This document shows positions 16,068 through 25,305 of a stretch of 34,715 nt of DNA, in pieces. Made by a program: the position numbers and the translations under genes. Positions within the stretch are counted from its first letter, which is position 1. Each line of letters begins with the position of its first letter. The notes below the pieces were generated by a model, which was given only the letters and a program-made list of their open reading frames with translations, did not search any database and had not been told where the DNA came from. Source of the stretch: Actinomycetes bacterium (GTDB taxonomy: Bacteria; Actinomycetota; Acidimicrobiia; Acidimicrobiales; UBA8190); contig JAJZNB010000294.1 of NCBI GenBank assembly GCA_021848085.1, forward strand, positions 1-34,715, written 5' to 3'.

Positions 16068-16298
16068 CGCGACGTCCGAGGCGGCGGAGCCCGGGCGGCC
16101 ATCCTCGGCTCCAACGACGGGCTGGTGTCCAACGTGGCGCTGATCGGCGGCGAGCAGTCTCGCCCGACGTCGCCCGTACCGTCGCCCCCAGCGGAGCGCT
16201 CCCCGTGGCGAAGCGGGGGCCGTCAGTGCTGCTGATGGTGGGTGCCGCTGCTGTCTCCTTCGGCATCGGCCGGGCCCTCGGCGTCAGCGGGCACGGTA
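16068..16298 (+). pseudogene. Remnant of a VIT/CCC1-family iron-manganese transporter
   Basis: One frame reads [28 protein letters not shown], which resembles the first helix of bacterial VIT-family proteins (DVxGGxLRaaVFGxxDGLVSN). About 60 bases later another frame reads [19 protein letters not shown] and GIGRALGVS, like the last helix of the same family. The central roughly 150 residues are missing and the two parts are out of frame. There is no plausible start or ribosome site. The call rests on two short matches. Confidence 0.6.
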
Positions 16299-16447
16299 GG
16301 CGCTCAGGCCGCGGCGGACCCAGACCGCTGGCCACAGAAGCTGAGCGACGGCGCCCGCGCGCCGGTGCCGAAGCTCAGGTTGGTGACCGAAGCGGCCGAT
16401 GGTGTTCTCTGTACCGTGCCCAGCCACCCGACCGCGGAGGCAGTCTC

Positions 16448-18412
16448 GTGTCCATCTTCCGTCGGATCCGCCTGGCGCTGGCTGCCGTGGCCGTCGTCGT
16501 CCCTGCCTTGGCGGTGGGCAGCGGTCCGGTGTCGACGCCGACGGCCGGGGCCGACACCCCGGCCTTGACCGTCACCTTGAAGTGGGCACGTCTGCTCGGA
16601 GCTGGCTCGGCCATCACCGCCTCCTCGCCCAACATCGCCCAGCTCGACGGCGCACCGGGCGGCTCCATCGTGGTCGGGTCTCACGGCAACGGGTGCGTCT
16701 ACGCCCTCGACCTCGGCACCGGCGCCACCACGCCTGGCTGGCCGGTGTGCACCGGGCTCGGCATCCACGCCACCCCCGCCGTCGACCCGGGAGCGGGGGG
16801 AGCCAACCGCGACGACGTGGTGGTGGCGGCCGGCAGCCTGTCGGGGTTGAACCCCGGATCGGGTCGCCTCGAGGAGCTCGGGCCGACCGGATCGGTGGTG
16901 TGGTCGCGGACCTTGCCCGACGTGTTCGGTCCCTACGGGAGCTCACCGGTCCTCAGCGCCTCCCCGGCCGTCGGTGACACGGGTGCCGGGCAGCGGCGCA
17001 TCGTCATCGGCACCGTGGGGGGCAGCGCCTACTCCCTCGACGCCGCCACCGGCGCCACCACGCCGGGTTGGCCCATCCAGACCGGGGACACCACCTTCGC
17101 GACGGCGGCCATCGCCAACGTCAACGGCTCGCAGGCCATCGTGGCCGGCAGCGACTCGTATTCGACCGGCGCCGGCTCCTACGACAGCTGGACCGGCGGT
17201 TCGACCCGCCTGGTCACCGCCGACGGCACGGTGGGATGGACCGATCCCAGCAACGAGGTCGTCACCTCGTCGCCGGCGGTGGGGAACCTCGACGGGTCCG
17301 GCCCGGTGGCCGTCTACGGTCACGGCCGCTACTGGTCGGACTTCCATCCCGCCTCCGACGCCGATGGTCTCACCGCCGTCGACGCCGCCACCGGCAGGGT
17401 CCTGTGGGAACGCCACCTCGGGGGCTACACCGAGCCCTCCCCGGCGCTGGCCGACCTCACCGGCAACGGCCAGCTCGACGTGGTGGAGCCGACCCTGACC
17501 GCGCTGGGACAGCGCACCGGCGGGGTGGTCTACGCCTTCGGGCCGACGGGAGACACCTTGTGGGGCCCGGTCACGCTGCCCGAACCGCCCGGCTCGACCG
17601 GCAACCCGAACGTCATCACCGGCGGTGTCGCCACCGCCGACTTCGGCACCGGCTACCAGGACGTGGTGGTGGCCAGCGGCTTCGGCTTCGACATCCTCGA
17701 CGGGCGCAGCGGTGCCGTGGTGGCCACCGAGGGGATCGGCCTCAACGACGCCGGGGGCACGTGGGCCGGCGACCCGAACCCGGCCAACCTGGCCATGGAC
17801 AACACGCCGCTGATCGTGCCCGACCCCAGCGGAGTCGGGGACGACATCGTGGTGGCAGGCACCTACGGGGCGGCCAGCCCCGACAACACCCAGGGATTCA
17901 TCGCCGTCTATCACGTGGCGTCGAGCCCCAACGGCGTCGGCACCGGCGCCTGGCCCCAGTTCCACCACGATCCGCAGCTGACCGGGTCAGCCATCCCGCC
18001 GGCTCCGGCACCGGGCGCCTGCCTCCCCGACACGCCGCCCTGCTCCACCGAGGGGTACCGCCTGGCGGCCTCCGACGGGGGCATCTTCACCTACGGCGAC
18101 GCCGCCTTCCACGGGTCGATGGGCGGCCAGCGGCTCAGCGCGCCGATGGTGGGCATGGCCAGCGATCCGGCCACCGGCGGGTACTGGGAGGTGGCGTCTG
18201 ACGGGGGGATCTTCTCCTTCGACGCGCCGTTCCACGGGTCGATGGGCGGCCAGCGGCTCAACGCGCCGATGGTGGGCATGGCGGCCGGGCCCGGAGGCGG
18301 CTATTGGGAGGTGGCGTCCGACGGCGGCATCTTCTCCTTCGGCGTGTACTTCCGGGGTTCGGCCGGGGACGTGAAGCTCAACCGTCCCATCGTCGGCATG
18401 GCGGCCACCTGA
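16448..18412 (+). CDS. Secreted beta-propeller protein with three C-terminal [10 protein letters not shown] repeats
   Basis: A 654-residue exported protein. GTG 16448 has GGAGG about eight bases upstream and starts a classical signal peptide ([24 protein letters not shown], cleavage probably near residue 36). Residues 45-510 are FG-GAP/PQQ-like propeller repeats, such as [57 protein letters not shown] and [18 protein letters not shown]. Residues 535-654 are three copies of a roughly 40-residue unit ([14 protein letters not shown]...[18 protein letters not shown]). This repeat is widespread in Acidimicrobiia surface and secreted proteins, with unknown ligand. There is no LPXTG or C-terminal anchor, so it is likely released or bound non-covalently. 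A hairpin follows the stop. Confidence 0.87.
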   Translation: MSIFRRIRLALAAVAVVVPALAVGSGPVSTPTAGADTPALTVTLKWARLLGAGSAITASSPNIAQLDGAPGGSIVVGSHGNGCVYALDLGTGATTPGWPVCTGLGIHATPAVDPGAGGANRDDVVVAAGSLSGLNPGSGRLEELGPTGSVVWSRTLPDVFGPYGSSPVLSASPAVGDTGAGQRRIVIGTVGGSAYSLDAATGATTPGWPIQTGDTTFATAAIANVNGSQAIVAGSDSYSTGAGSYDSWTGGSTRLVTADGTVGWTDPSNEVVTSSPAVGNLDGSGPVAVYGHGRYWSDFHPASDADGLTAVDAATGRVLWERHLGGYTEPSPALADLTGNGQLDVVEPTLTALGQRTGGVVYAFGPTGDTLWGPVTLPEPPGSTGNPNVITGGVATADFGTGYQDVVVASGFGFDILDGRSGAVVATEGIGLNDAGGTWAGDPNPANLAMDNTPLIVPDPSGVGDDIVVAGTYGAASPDNTQGFIAVYHVASSPNGVGTGAWPQFHHDPQLTGSAIPPAPAPGACLPDTPPCSTEGYRLAASDGGIFTYGDAAFHGSMGGQRLSAPMVGMASDPATGGYWEVASDGGIFSFDAPFHGSMGGQRLNAPMVGMAAGPGGGYWEVASDGGIFSFGVYFRGSAGDVKLNRPIVGMAAT

Positions 18413-18415
18413 GGG

Positions 18416-18437
18416 CGCCCCGAACCGACGCGGGGCG
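18416..18437 (+). terminator. Stem-loop after the secreted propeller gene
   Basis: CGCCCCG (18416-18422) and CGGGGCG (18431-18437) pair perfectly around an 8-base loop, three bases after the stop. No T-run follows, as is common for terminators in high-GC actinobacteria. Confidence 0.5.
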
Positions 18438-18625
18438 GTGCTGAGAGCGGCACCGGGTAGGCTTGGTCATGCCGCAGCGACCTTCGCTCGGCTCGTCCGC
18501 GTCGGTGGCGCTTCGTCAGGCGCGGGCCTCGTCTGGTTCGGCATCCCGCCGGTCTCGGCGACGCGTGCCGTTCGGGTGCGTCCGTCGGTGCCGGCCACGA
18601 CGACATGCCGGCAGAAGGGAGGACC

Positions 18626-18886
18626 ATGGCTACACAGCGCACCAGCTTCGCCAAGCTCCAACGGGATCGCGACAAGCAGGCGAAGGCGGCCGCCAAGCGC
18701 GAGCGTCGCCAAAGCCGCGAAGCCCAGTCCGCCCCCGGCGCCGACGATGCCGCGGCGTCCGTGGACCCGCACGTCCTGTTGGAGCAGGTGGAACAGGCCC
18801 ACCGGGACTTCGACGCCGGCATCATCGACTTCGACACCTACGAGGAGCGCAAGAGCGCCCTGCTGGCCCAGCTGCCGGTCGACTGA
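18626..18886 (+). CDS. Small basic protein with a SHOCT-like C-terminal segment
   Basis: An 86-residue protein starting at ATG 18626 with GGGAGG five bases upstream; an earlier in-frame ATG at 18605 lacks a ribosome site. The N-terminal half is strongly basic (KLQRDRDKQAKAAAKRERRQ). The linker is Ala/Asp-rich. The C-terminal 35 residues (LEQVEQAHRDFDAGIIDFDT...ERKSALLAQL) fit the short helical SHOCT pattern L..L...G.I...E.....LL. SHOCT segments mediate oligomerisation or attachment and do not define a function. The basic part suggests nucleic-acid or membrane-surface binding. It appears to be a single-gene unit. Confidence 0.8.
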   Translation: MATQRTSFAKLQRDRDKQAKAAAKRERRQSREAQSAPGADDAAASVDPHVLLEQVEQAHRDFDAGIIDFDTYEERKSALLAQLPVD

Positions 18887-19065
18887 GGGCACCGCTCCCA
18901 GATCTGTCTCATCTGCCACCCTGGCTGAGATCAGGCATCGGAGCCGCCCGTTGCCGGGCGACGGTGACGGGGGTCTGTCTCTGGCTGGGGGAGCCCGCGC
19001 CGGCGGAGCCGCCTCCAGGCGAGGCCTGCCGGGGGAGCGACATCCGGATCACTACCATCGTCGTC

Positions 19066-20013
19066 ATGGCAGACGGTCGGTTGCGCTCCTCGCTGTGCAC
19101 CGAAGCCTCGCTGACGTCGGACCGCTTCGTCAGCTGGGCCGAGCGGATCCGGCCGGCGTGGGACCACGGCGGTTCGGGCCTGCCGGTCCTCGTCCACCGC
19201 AAGCTGTGGGAGTGGCTGTTCATCATTGAGGCGCTGTCGGAGCGTGGCATGCTGCAGCCGGGTCGCCGGGGCCTGGGCTTCGGGGTCGGCAACGACCCGC
19301 TCCCGTCGCTGTTCGCCAGCCTGGGATGTGAGATCGTCGCCACCGATCTCGACGTGGCGCAGGCCACCGAGGCCGGTTGGGTGGCCGGCGGGCAGCACGC
19401 CGCGGCCCTGGCCGACCTCAACCGGGCCGGGCTGTGCGACCCTGACCAGTTCGCCCAGCGGGTGTCGTTCCAGCCGGTGGACATGAACCGGATCCCCGAC
19501 GACCTGCGCGGCTTCGACTTCACCTGGTCGGCCTGCGCCTTCGAGCACCTGGGCACCATCGAGCGGGGCCAGGAGTTCCTCCTCCGCCAGATGGGCTGCC
19601 TACGACCCGGCGGGGTTGCCGTGCACACCACCGAGTTCAACGTCTCTTCGAACCGGTCCACCGTCACGTGGGGCCCCACCGTGGTGTTCCGCCGGCGCGA
19701 CATCGACTGGATCGTCCGGCAGCTGCGCCACTGGGGCGACCGCATCGACGTCGACTTCGACACCGGCAGCTCGGTGTCCGATCGCCACGTCGACGTGCCG
19801 CCGTTCACCAACGTCCATCTCAAGACCATGGTGTCGAGCTACGTCACCACCTCGTTGGCTCTGGTGGTCGAGAAGAGCCCCGACAGCCCTCCCGAGCGGC
19901 CCATCGACCCGTGGCGCCAGGCGCGCCTGCGCGGCTCCGACGCCTGGCACGGACGGGTTGGCCCGCGATGGCGCAAGGTGGTGTCCAGGTGGCGCACCGA
20001 AACCGGGCGATGA
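19066..20013 (+). CDS. SAM-dependent methyltransferase (class I fold)
   Basis: A 315-residue protein with a Rossmann methyltransferase core. The SAM-binding loop GLGFGVGNDPLPSLFASLG is near residues 68-86, the acidic strand end is IVATDLD, the motif FDFTWSACAFEHLGTIERG is near 150, and the LRPGGVAVHTTEF strand follows. The C-terminal third (residues 210-315) is specific and hydrophilic. ATG 19066 has no Shine-Dalgarno, but TACCAT ends seven bases before it, the spacing expected for a -10 box of a leaderless transcript, which supports this start. The substrate is unknown. Sequences of this style occur with glycan or sugar-modification genes, but no such gene adjoins it. Confidence 0.8.
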   Translation: MADGRLRSSLCTEASLTSDRFVSWAERIRPAWDHGGSGLPVLVHRKLWEWLFIIEALSERGMLQPGRRGLGFGVGNDPLPSLFASLGCEIVATDLDVAQATEAGWVAGGQHAAALADLNRAGLCDPDQFAQRVSFQPVDMNRIPDDLRGFDFTWSACAFEHLGTIERGQEFLLRQMGCLRPGGVAVHTTEFNVSSNRSTVTWGPTVVFRRRDIDWIVRQLRHWGDRIDVDFDTGSSVSDRHVDVPPFTNVHLKTMVSSYVTTSLALVVEKSPDSPPERPIDPWRQARLRGSDAWHGRVGPRWRKVVSRWRTETGR

Positions 20014-20825
20014 CGTGGGCATCGGTGGGATCGGCGGCTTTCCCCGGCAGCGTGCTCCAGGGTCACCTCGTCCCCCTCGACGCGGCGGGTGACCCGATGA
20101 GCGGTGGCGAAGCGATGATCGGCGGCCGCGCTCGGCGCGACGCGGCAGGCGTTGGGGGCCGAGCCGGCCGTGGCCGAACTGGGGGGCGGCGGGCATCGTC
20201 GGGATGGTGATCGCCACCGGAGGGTGGTGGCTCGAGCGCAGGGCACTGACACGGCCGCAGCTGGCTGCGGCCGTGACCGAGCTGAGCTGCGACGGGGCTG
20301 CCGGTGCCGACGCCGCCAACCGGACCCCGGCGGTGCGGCTGGGTGGGCTCTCTGCCGCCAGCTGATCCTCCCCGCGGCAGCCCGGATGGGGATGACTTGG
20401 GGACATGGCGAGCCAGGCTGGGGACAACCCGCGGCGCTCTGGGGATCACGCCGAAGATTCTCCGGACAACGTCGGGATATCGTGTCGAGCCCTTGATTCG
20501 CGGCGTCAGCAAGCGCACAGTGTCTCCAGTCAGTGAGCAACGCCCCGTGGCGCAGCGACGCCCGGCCCTCGGGCCGCCGGCCGCACGTGCCGCAGGGCAG
20601 GAGCTCACCGGCGAGGTGGCTGGTGGCGCCTCGGTGGTTCCCTGGGACCGCCCGAGGCGTGGCCCGGCCGGGGGTCGTCCGACCCCGGGGCTGCGGGCAG
20701 CCGGCCACCGTCGGTGTGGGCCCCGAGGAGCCCGGGCGGCGTCAGCCGGTCGGCTACTCGGGGCCTCGCCGCGTCGGGCCGAGGAGCCGGGTGGGGCCGG
20801 CGCATCCGGGCCTGCCACTCGCCGG
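20014..20825. other. 812-bp interval without a confident gene
   Basis: No frame keeps both a start signal and coherent codon bias. A plus-strand stretch from about 20160 to the TGA at 20363-20365 contains a hydrophobic helix (WGAAGIVGMVIATGGWWLERR) and a charged tail, possibly the 3' remnant of a membrane protein; no start codon precedes it sensibly. The part around 20440-20540 is less GC-rich than its surroundings. From 20540 to 20825 several overlapping frames on both strands look like GC-driven noise. Confidence 0.45.
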
Positions 20826-21092
20826 TCAGCGGACGTGGAAGCCGTCGGCGCCGGCCAGCGGGGCCAGCTCGACGATGTCGACCCGTTCCACCCGGGCCAG
20901 GACCGGTCCCTGCCGGCACCAGCCGGCCACGGCCGCCACCGCGTCGGGCTCGCCTTGCAGCTCGGCCTCGACCCGGCCGTCGGGAAGGTTGCGCACCCAT
21001 CCTGACAGACCCCGCTGGTGCGCCCGGTGGGCGCACGAGGCCCGGAAGCCCACCCCCTGGACCCGCCCCGACACCAGCACCCGCCAGCGCAC
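20826..21092 (-). CDS. acyP: Acylphosphatase
   Basis: An 88-residue acylphosphatase, which hydrolyses carboxyl-phosphate bonds. The signature GRVQGVGFR carries the catalytic Arg, and GWVRNLPDGRVEAELQG carries the catalytic Asn and the second signature. GTG 21092 gives the normal family size, about 90 residues. A TTG at 21134 would add 14 residues and overlap the upstream gene by 19 bases, and GGGAGG at 21127-21132 lies inside that extension, so the exact start is uncertain. It is the last gene of the five-gene minus-strand run and probably shares its transcript. Confidence 0.87.
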   Translation of the reverse strand: MRWRVLVSGRVQGVGFRASCAHRAHQRGLSGWVRNLPDGRVEAELQGEPDAVAAVAGWCRQGPVLARVERVDIVELAPLAGADGFHVR

Positions 21093-21115
21093 GCTGCCCG
21101 CCGAAGAGGTGCCGC

Positions 21116-22033
21116 TCAGCGCACACCCTCCCAAGGGTCAGCCGGTCGCAGGCCCCGGGCCACCATGGTGGCCAGCTCGGCCCGGACGACCGGCAGGTCT
21201 TCGGCGTGGGTGATGCCGACGCAGCGCCCATCGTCGCGCAGCACCCGCACGGGCTGGACACCGCCGGTGGTGCGACCCTCTACCATGGCGCCGATCACCT
21301 CGGGGAGCAGCACCTCGTGATCGGCCTGCACCGGAGCCGCCAGCGTCCCGTCGGCGGCGACCTCGGGATGGCTGCCACGCACCGCCTCCTCGAGCACCGG
21401 CCACACCGTGGGGCGCAGCCCCCAGCAGTTCATCGACACCGGCGTGTCACCCGGCAGCTGCTCGGGCTGGCGGCCGTCGCCGGCCCGGAACGTCCCGTCG
21501 GGCTGGCGTTGCACCAGCTTGCGTTCGGCGATGGCGAGCAGCAGCCCGTCGTCACCGACCTGGCAGGTGCCACGGGTGACCGGCTCGTCGGTGGCCACGC
21601 TGGCGTCGAGACGGAAGCCGATCAGGGCGTGCTCGGACGGTTCGGTGTCGAGATGGCGGGCCAGCACGCCGAGGGCGTCGGCCCCGTAGACGTCGTCGCC
21701 GTTGACCACGGCGAAGTGTCGTTCACCGATGTGGCGCCGGGCGCACAGCACGGCGTGCGCCGTGCCCAGCGGCACCTCCTGCACCGGGAACGACACCGGC
21801 ACCGACGCCGGCCAGGTCCGCCGCACGTGGTACTCGATGGCCGGGCCGGTCTGGGGGCCGAGGACCAGCACCACGTCACCAAACCCGGCCCGTCGGGCGT
21901 CGCCGACGGTCAGGTCGATGACCGCCTCGCCCTGCAATCCCAACGGGGCCAGCGGCTTGCAGGCGCCGCCGAAGCGCTTGGCCAGGCCGGCGGCTAGGAG
22001 CACCAGCACAGGACGATGGCCGCCTGGCGTCAC
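21116..22033 (-). CDS. Sugar-nucleotide-type nucleotidyltransferase
   Basis: A 305-residue member of the NTP_transferase fold. It has LVLLAAGLAKRFGGACKPL near residue 10-28 (the G-x-G-x-R-x(4)-K-P loop for the nucleotide), VVNGDDVYGADAL (metal-binding Asp) near 115, and the conserved GFRLD/VTRGTCQV region. GTG 22033 overlaps the fabH stop (GTGA), which fixes the start. The C-terminal part has no left-handed helix repeats, so it is not a GlmU-like bifunctional enzyme. The sugar or acceptor cannot be named. Its coupling to a fabH-like gene and a thiolase-like gene suggests activation of a sugar or polyol for lipid or glycan assembly, as inference only. Confidence 0.82.
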   Translation of the reverse strand: MTPGGHRPVLVLLAAGLAKRFGGACKPLAPLGLQGEAVIDLTVGDARRAGFGDVVLVLGPQTGPAIEYHVRRTWPASVPVSFPVQEVPLGTAHAVLCARRHIGERHFAVVNGDDVYGADALGVLARHLDTEPSEHALIGFRLDASVATDEPVTRGTCQVGDDGLLLAIAERKLVQRQPDGTFRAGDGRQPEQLPGDTPVSMNCWGLRPTVWPVLEEAVRGSHPEVAADGTLAAPVQADHEVLLPEVIGAMVEGRTTGGVQPVRVLRDDGRCVGITHAEDLPVVRAELATMVARGLRPADPWEGVR

Positions 22034-22959
22034 CCGCCCCACCGCAGCACGGCGCTCGCCCACGTCATCCCGCCGCCGAACCCCGACAGGAGCACCGTGT
22101 GCCCCGGCTCCAGTCGGCCTTCGTTGAGGGCGTGCACCAGCGCCAGCGGGATCGACGCCGACGACGTGTTGCCGTAGCGGTCGATGGTCACCACGTAGCG
22201 TTCCGGGTTGATCCCCAGCCGTTGCGCCGCCGCGGTGATGATGCGGGCGTTGGCCTGGTGGGGGACGAACAGATCGACGTCGGCGGGCGTCAGCCCTGCC
22301 CGTTGCAGGGCGATGGTGGACGAGTCGATGACTGCCCGCACGGCATGGCGGAAGATCTCCTTGCCGTTCATGTACAGGTAGCCGCCGTGGTCGCACTTGA
22401 GCAGGTGCCGCAGCGAGCCGTCGGCACCCAGGTGCCAGCCGAGCAGCTCGGTGGGGCCGTCGGTGGCCTCGAGGACCACCGCCCCGGCGCCGTCGCCGAC
22501 CAGGACCGCCAGCGACCGGTCGTCCCAGTCGGTGATGCGCGACAGCGTCTCGGAGCCGATGAGCAGCACCCGGCGGGCCCCGGCCAGGATCAGCCCGTGG
22601 GCTGCCACCAGGCCGTAGACGAAGCCCGAACATGCCGCGTTGAGGTCGAAGGCGCCGCCGGCGATGCCGAGGCCCTCCTCGACGGTGGCCGAGGTGCCCG
22701 GCACGATGGCGTCGGGGGTGGTGGTGGCCAGCACCAGCACGTCGATGTCGTCGCCGGTCAGCCCGGCGTGCTTCAAGGCGAGCCTGCCCGCTTCGATGCC
22801 GAGCCCGGAGGTGGTGCCGCCGATGCGGCGTTCGCGGATGCCGGTGCGCTCGGTGATCCAGGCGTCGCTGGTGTCGAGGGTGGCCGAAAGGTCGTCGTTG
22901 GTCACGACCTTGTCAGGCACGGCCATGCCCCAGCCGGTGATGCGCGCCCCGGGCATCAC
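22030..22959 (-). CDS. fabH: Beta-ketoacyl-ACP synthase III (FabH-type)
   Basis: A 309-residue thiolase-fold condensing enzyme that starts acyl chains from an acyl-CoA and malonyl-ACP. The triad is complete: Cys110 in LNAACSGF, His234 in PHQANARI and Asn264 in YGNTSSAS. Other family marks are SDAWITERTGIRERRI and the C-terminal GFGGGMTWAS. GTG 22959 and ATG 22956 are adjacent, and both overlap the thiolase stop, so the start is uncertain by one codon. The rest of the FAS II genes is absent here. It may therefore serve a specialised lipid or polyketide step with its thiolase and nucleotidyltransferase neighbours. Confidence 0.92.
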   Translation of the reverse strand: MMPGARITGWGMAVPDKVVTNDDLSATLDTSDAWITERTGIRERRIGGTTSGLGIEAGRLALKHAGLTGDDIDVLVLATTTPDAIVPGTSATVEEGLGIAGGAFDLNAACSGFVYGLVAAHGLILAGARRVLLIGSETLSRITDWDDRSLAVLVGDGAGAVVLEATDGPTELLGWHLGADGSLRHLLKCDHGGYLYMNGKEIFRHAVRAVIDSSTIALQRAGLTPADVDLFVPHQANARIITAAAQRLGINPERYVVTIDRYGNTSSASIPLALVHALNEGRLEPGHTVLLSGFGGGMTWASAVLRWGG

Positions 22960-24125
22960 GACGCCTCGAGGACGTGCATGCCGACGAAGCCGGCGTCACC
23001 GCCGATGATCCCGCCGGTGTTGACGGAGAGGGCCAGTCGGGCTCCCTCCACCTGGCGGTGACCGGCCTGTCCCCGCAGGTGAAGGGTCAGCTCGGCCAGC
23101 TGGCACAGGCCGGTGGCTCCCAAGGGATGGCCGCGGCCCACCAGGCCGCCGCTGGGGTTGACGCACACCGCAGACCCTCCGGCGTCGGTTTGGCCGGCGG
23201 CGGTCGCCCGACCCGCCTGCCCGGGGGCGAAGAAGCCGAGGGACTCGAGGGCGTAGAGCTCTTCAGCGCTGGTGGCGTCGTGGAGCTCCACCACGTCGAT
23301 GTCGTCGGGCCCGACACCGGCCGCCTTCCAGGTGGCCTCGGCCGTCTCCGCCAGCCGGTCGTGGTAGTCGAGGTCGCCGTTGCCGGAGCGGGCCACGCTG
23401 GCCAGCACCCGAGGCGCCCCGGGCAGCGCCCCGGCCTGGAGCACCGCCGCCGCCGCCCCGTCGGTGAACGAGGAGCACATCAGGCGGGTCAGCTGCCCGG
23501 CGACCGGAGCGGAAGCCAGCACCTCCTCCACGCTCACCTCGCTCTGCCACTGGGCCAACGGGTTGCGGGCCGCGCAGCGCCGGGCCTTGGCCGCGGTGGC
23601 CGCCACCTCGACCAAGGTGGTGCCGCGCTCGATGATCTGGCGCTCGAGCCAGGAGGCGTTGAGTCCCATCAGGACGCTGCCGGCCGGGTTGTCGAGCTCG
23701 GCGTGCATGGCGACCCGCTCGGCGGCGGGGAGCCCGTCTTCGACCCCGGCGAGGGTCTGCGCCCGGCTGCCGGTCCACATCTTCTCGACCCCGATCACCA
23801 GGACCGGTGACTCCCCGCCGAGGGCGGCGAGGTGGCCCAGGCGCAGAGCGCTCGAGCCTCCGGCACAGGAGTTGTCGACGTTGACGATCGGCGCGCCCTG
23901 CAGCCCGACATCGCGGAGCCAGGTTTGCCCCCGGATGCAGCCCTGGTCGCACAGGCGGCCGCCGGCGGCGTTGCCGAGCACGACCAGCCCAACCTCCGAG
24001 GGGAGCAGGTCGGCGTCGGCCAGGGCAGCCAGCGCGGCCTGGCGGGCCAGCTCCTCGACCGGCAGGTCGCGGCGGGCCAGTGTGGTCATGCCGACGCCGG
24101 AGACGCTCACGACGGGTCTGTTCAT
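22956..24125 (-). CDS. Thiolase-family protein (acetyl-CoA acetyltransferase / SCP-x-like)
   Basis: A 389-residue thiolase-fold protein. The nucleophile is Cys87 in NVDNSCAGGSSAL, His282 lies in LHDATSAEE, and His333 in GRGHPLGATG is the second catalytic His. The usual C-terminal CxG motif is replaced by VNTGGIIGG, as in the SCP-x/thiolase-like lipid-transfer subgroup, so a classical thiolytic or biosynthetic thiolase reaction is not certain. ATG 24125 lies 16 bases after the LLM gene stop. Longer reading upstream is Pro/Arg-rich and discarded. Its stop overlaps fabH. Such proteins act in acyl-CoA side-chain cleavage (for example sterol chains) or in retro-aldol partnership with MaoC-like (DUF35) proteins; none is seen adjacent. 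Confidence 0.88.
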   Translation of the reverse strand: MNRPVVSVSGVGMTTLARRDLPVEELARQAALAALADADLLPSEVGLVVLGNAAGGRLCDQGCIRGQTWLRDVGLQGAPIVNVDNSCAGGSSALRLGHLAALGGESPVLVIGVEKMWTGSRAQTLAGVEDGLPAAERVAMHAELDNPAGSVLMGLNASWLERQIIERGTTLVEVAATAAKARRCAARNPLAQWQSEVSVEEVLASAPVAGQLTRLMCSSFTDGAAAAVLQAGALPGAPRVLASVARSGNGDLDYHDRLAETAEATWKAAGVGPDDIDVVELHDATSAEELYALESLGFFAPGQAGRATAAGQTDAGGSAVCVNPSGGLVGRGHPLGATGLCQLAELTLHLRGQAGHRQVEGARLALSVNTGGIIGGDAGFVGMHVLEAS

Positions 24126-24141
24126 CGGGCCACCACTGCGA

Positions 24142-25143
24142 TCATTGGGCCACCATTCCGGGCGCACGGCCGGACGCGACGATGCCGGCAAACTGTTGGG
24201 AGAGCTCTGCGAAGGTTACCAGCGGCTCGTCGGTCGCCATGTAGACGGCGACGTGCTCGGCACCGGCCTCGACCCATCGGGCCAGCTGCCCGGCGCAGCT
24301 GCGGGCGTCGCCGGCCACCAGGTGGCGGGCGAAGGCCTTGGGGGGCAGGCGGTAGAGCGAACCGAGCCACTCGCAGCCTCGCTGGTGGGCGTCGTCGCCG
24401 CCCACCGATACGAAGGTGGTGATGGCCCGGGCGATGCCGCGGGGGTCGCGCCCGACCCGCTCGGCTTCCTTGTCGAGCCGGTCCATCGCCAGGCGGTAGT
24501 CGTCGGGGGCGACGAAGAGGGGGATCCACCCGTCGCCACGCTGCACGGCCCGGCGCAGCGCCGCCTCGCTCGAGCCGCCGACCCAGACAGGCGGCGGGGC
24601 CCCCGCCGGCAGCTGCCGGTAGCGGTCGGCGGGGGCGCTGGAGGCCGGTCGCTCGGCTGGGTTCTCGCCGCAGGGGTGCCCGGCCCACAGCCGGCGCAGC
24701 TCGTCGATGCCGGCGTCGAGGCGTCGCCCCCGGCCGCTGTATGCCACACCGGCTGCTTCGTACTCGCCTCGGTGCACGCCGACGCCGACGCCGAGCACCA
24801 CGCGGTCGCCGCCGAGCTGACGGATGGCGGTCACCTGCTTGGCCACCGCCGCCGTCCGCCGCAACGGCAGCTGCAGCACGCACGATCCGATCACGGCCCG
24901 CTCGCTGCAGGTGGCGGCGACGGTCAACGCAGCCAGGCACTCGAGCACCGGCCCGTGCCAGAAGAGGTGGTCCACCGCCCACAAGGCGCTGGCGCCTGCC
25001 GCCTCGGCCGACCGGCAGATCCTGCCGAGCTGGGCGGCGTCGGGCACCGCGGAGTCCTGGGGGATGGTGGGCAGGACCAAACCCAGCCCGCCCATCGGAG
25101 CGGCCCGCGGTCTGACGGCGTCGGTGGAGAGCGCGGTGGCCAC
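24142..25143 (-). CDS. LLM-class (F420- or FMN-dependent) oxidoreductase
   Basis: A 333-residue bacterial-luciferase-like TIM-barrel oxidoreductase. Features are GLVLPTIPQDS at the start of the barrel, ASALWAVDHLFWHGPVLECLAAL, RTAAVAKQVTAIRQLGGDRVVLGVGVGVHRGEYEAAG, and PPPVWVGGSSEAALRRAVQRGDGWIPLF. The region around the cofactor fits the F420-dependent subgroup common in actinobacteria, but F420 versus FMN cannot be settled by eye. GTG 25143 is chosen because TACCAT ends five bases upstream (leaderless -10 pattern) and the first codons have high third-position GC. ATG 25095 is an alternative giving 317 residues. It is the first gene of the operon with thiolase, fabH, nucleotidyltransferase and acylphosphatase. 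Confidence 0.83.
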   Translation of the reverse strand: MATALSTDAVRPRAAPMGGLGLVLPTIPQDSAVPDAAQLGRICRSAEAAGASALWAVDHLFWHGPVLECLAALTVAATCSERAVIGSCVLQLPLRRTAAVAKQVTAIRQLGGDRVVLGVGVGVHRGEYEAAGVAYSGRGRRLDAGIDELRRLWAGHPCGENPAERPASSAPADRYRQLPAGAPPPVWVGGSSEAALRRAVQRGDGWIPLFVAPDDYRLAMDRLDKEAERVGRDPRGIARAITTFVSVGGDDAHQRGCEWLGSLYRLPPKAFARHLVAGDARSCAGQLARWVEAGAEHVAVYMATDEPLVTFAELSQQFAGIVASGRAPGMVAQ

Positions 25144-25305
25144 ACCCCATGGTATGCCATGAGGCCACCCAGGCTCGGTGTTCGCGGGAGGCCGTGTCAC
25201 GTGATGGGTTGCCGATCCATGTCATCTCATCGCCGGCGGCTCCCACCGGGCGGCTCTGGGCCAGCCGCGGGCATGAGGTGCGGCCGGGCACGGCAGAATG
25301 GAGCG

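Noticed and set aside
20152-20818. Genes in the 20.1-20.8 kb interval on either strand
   Set aside because: Frames overlap on both strands, lack ribosome sites and consistent codon bias, and match nothing I recognise.
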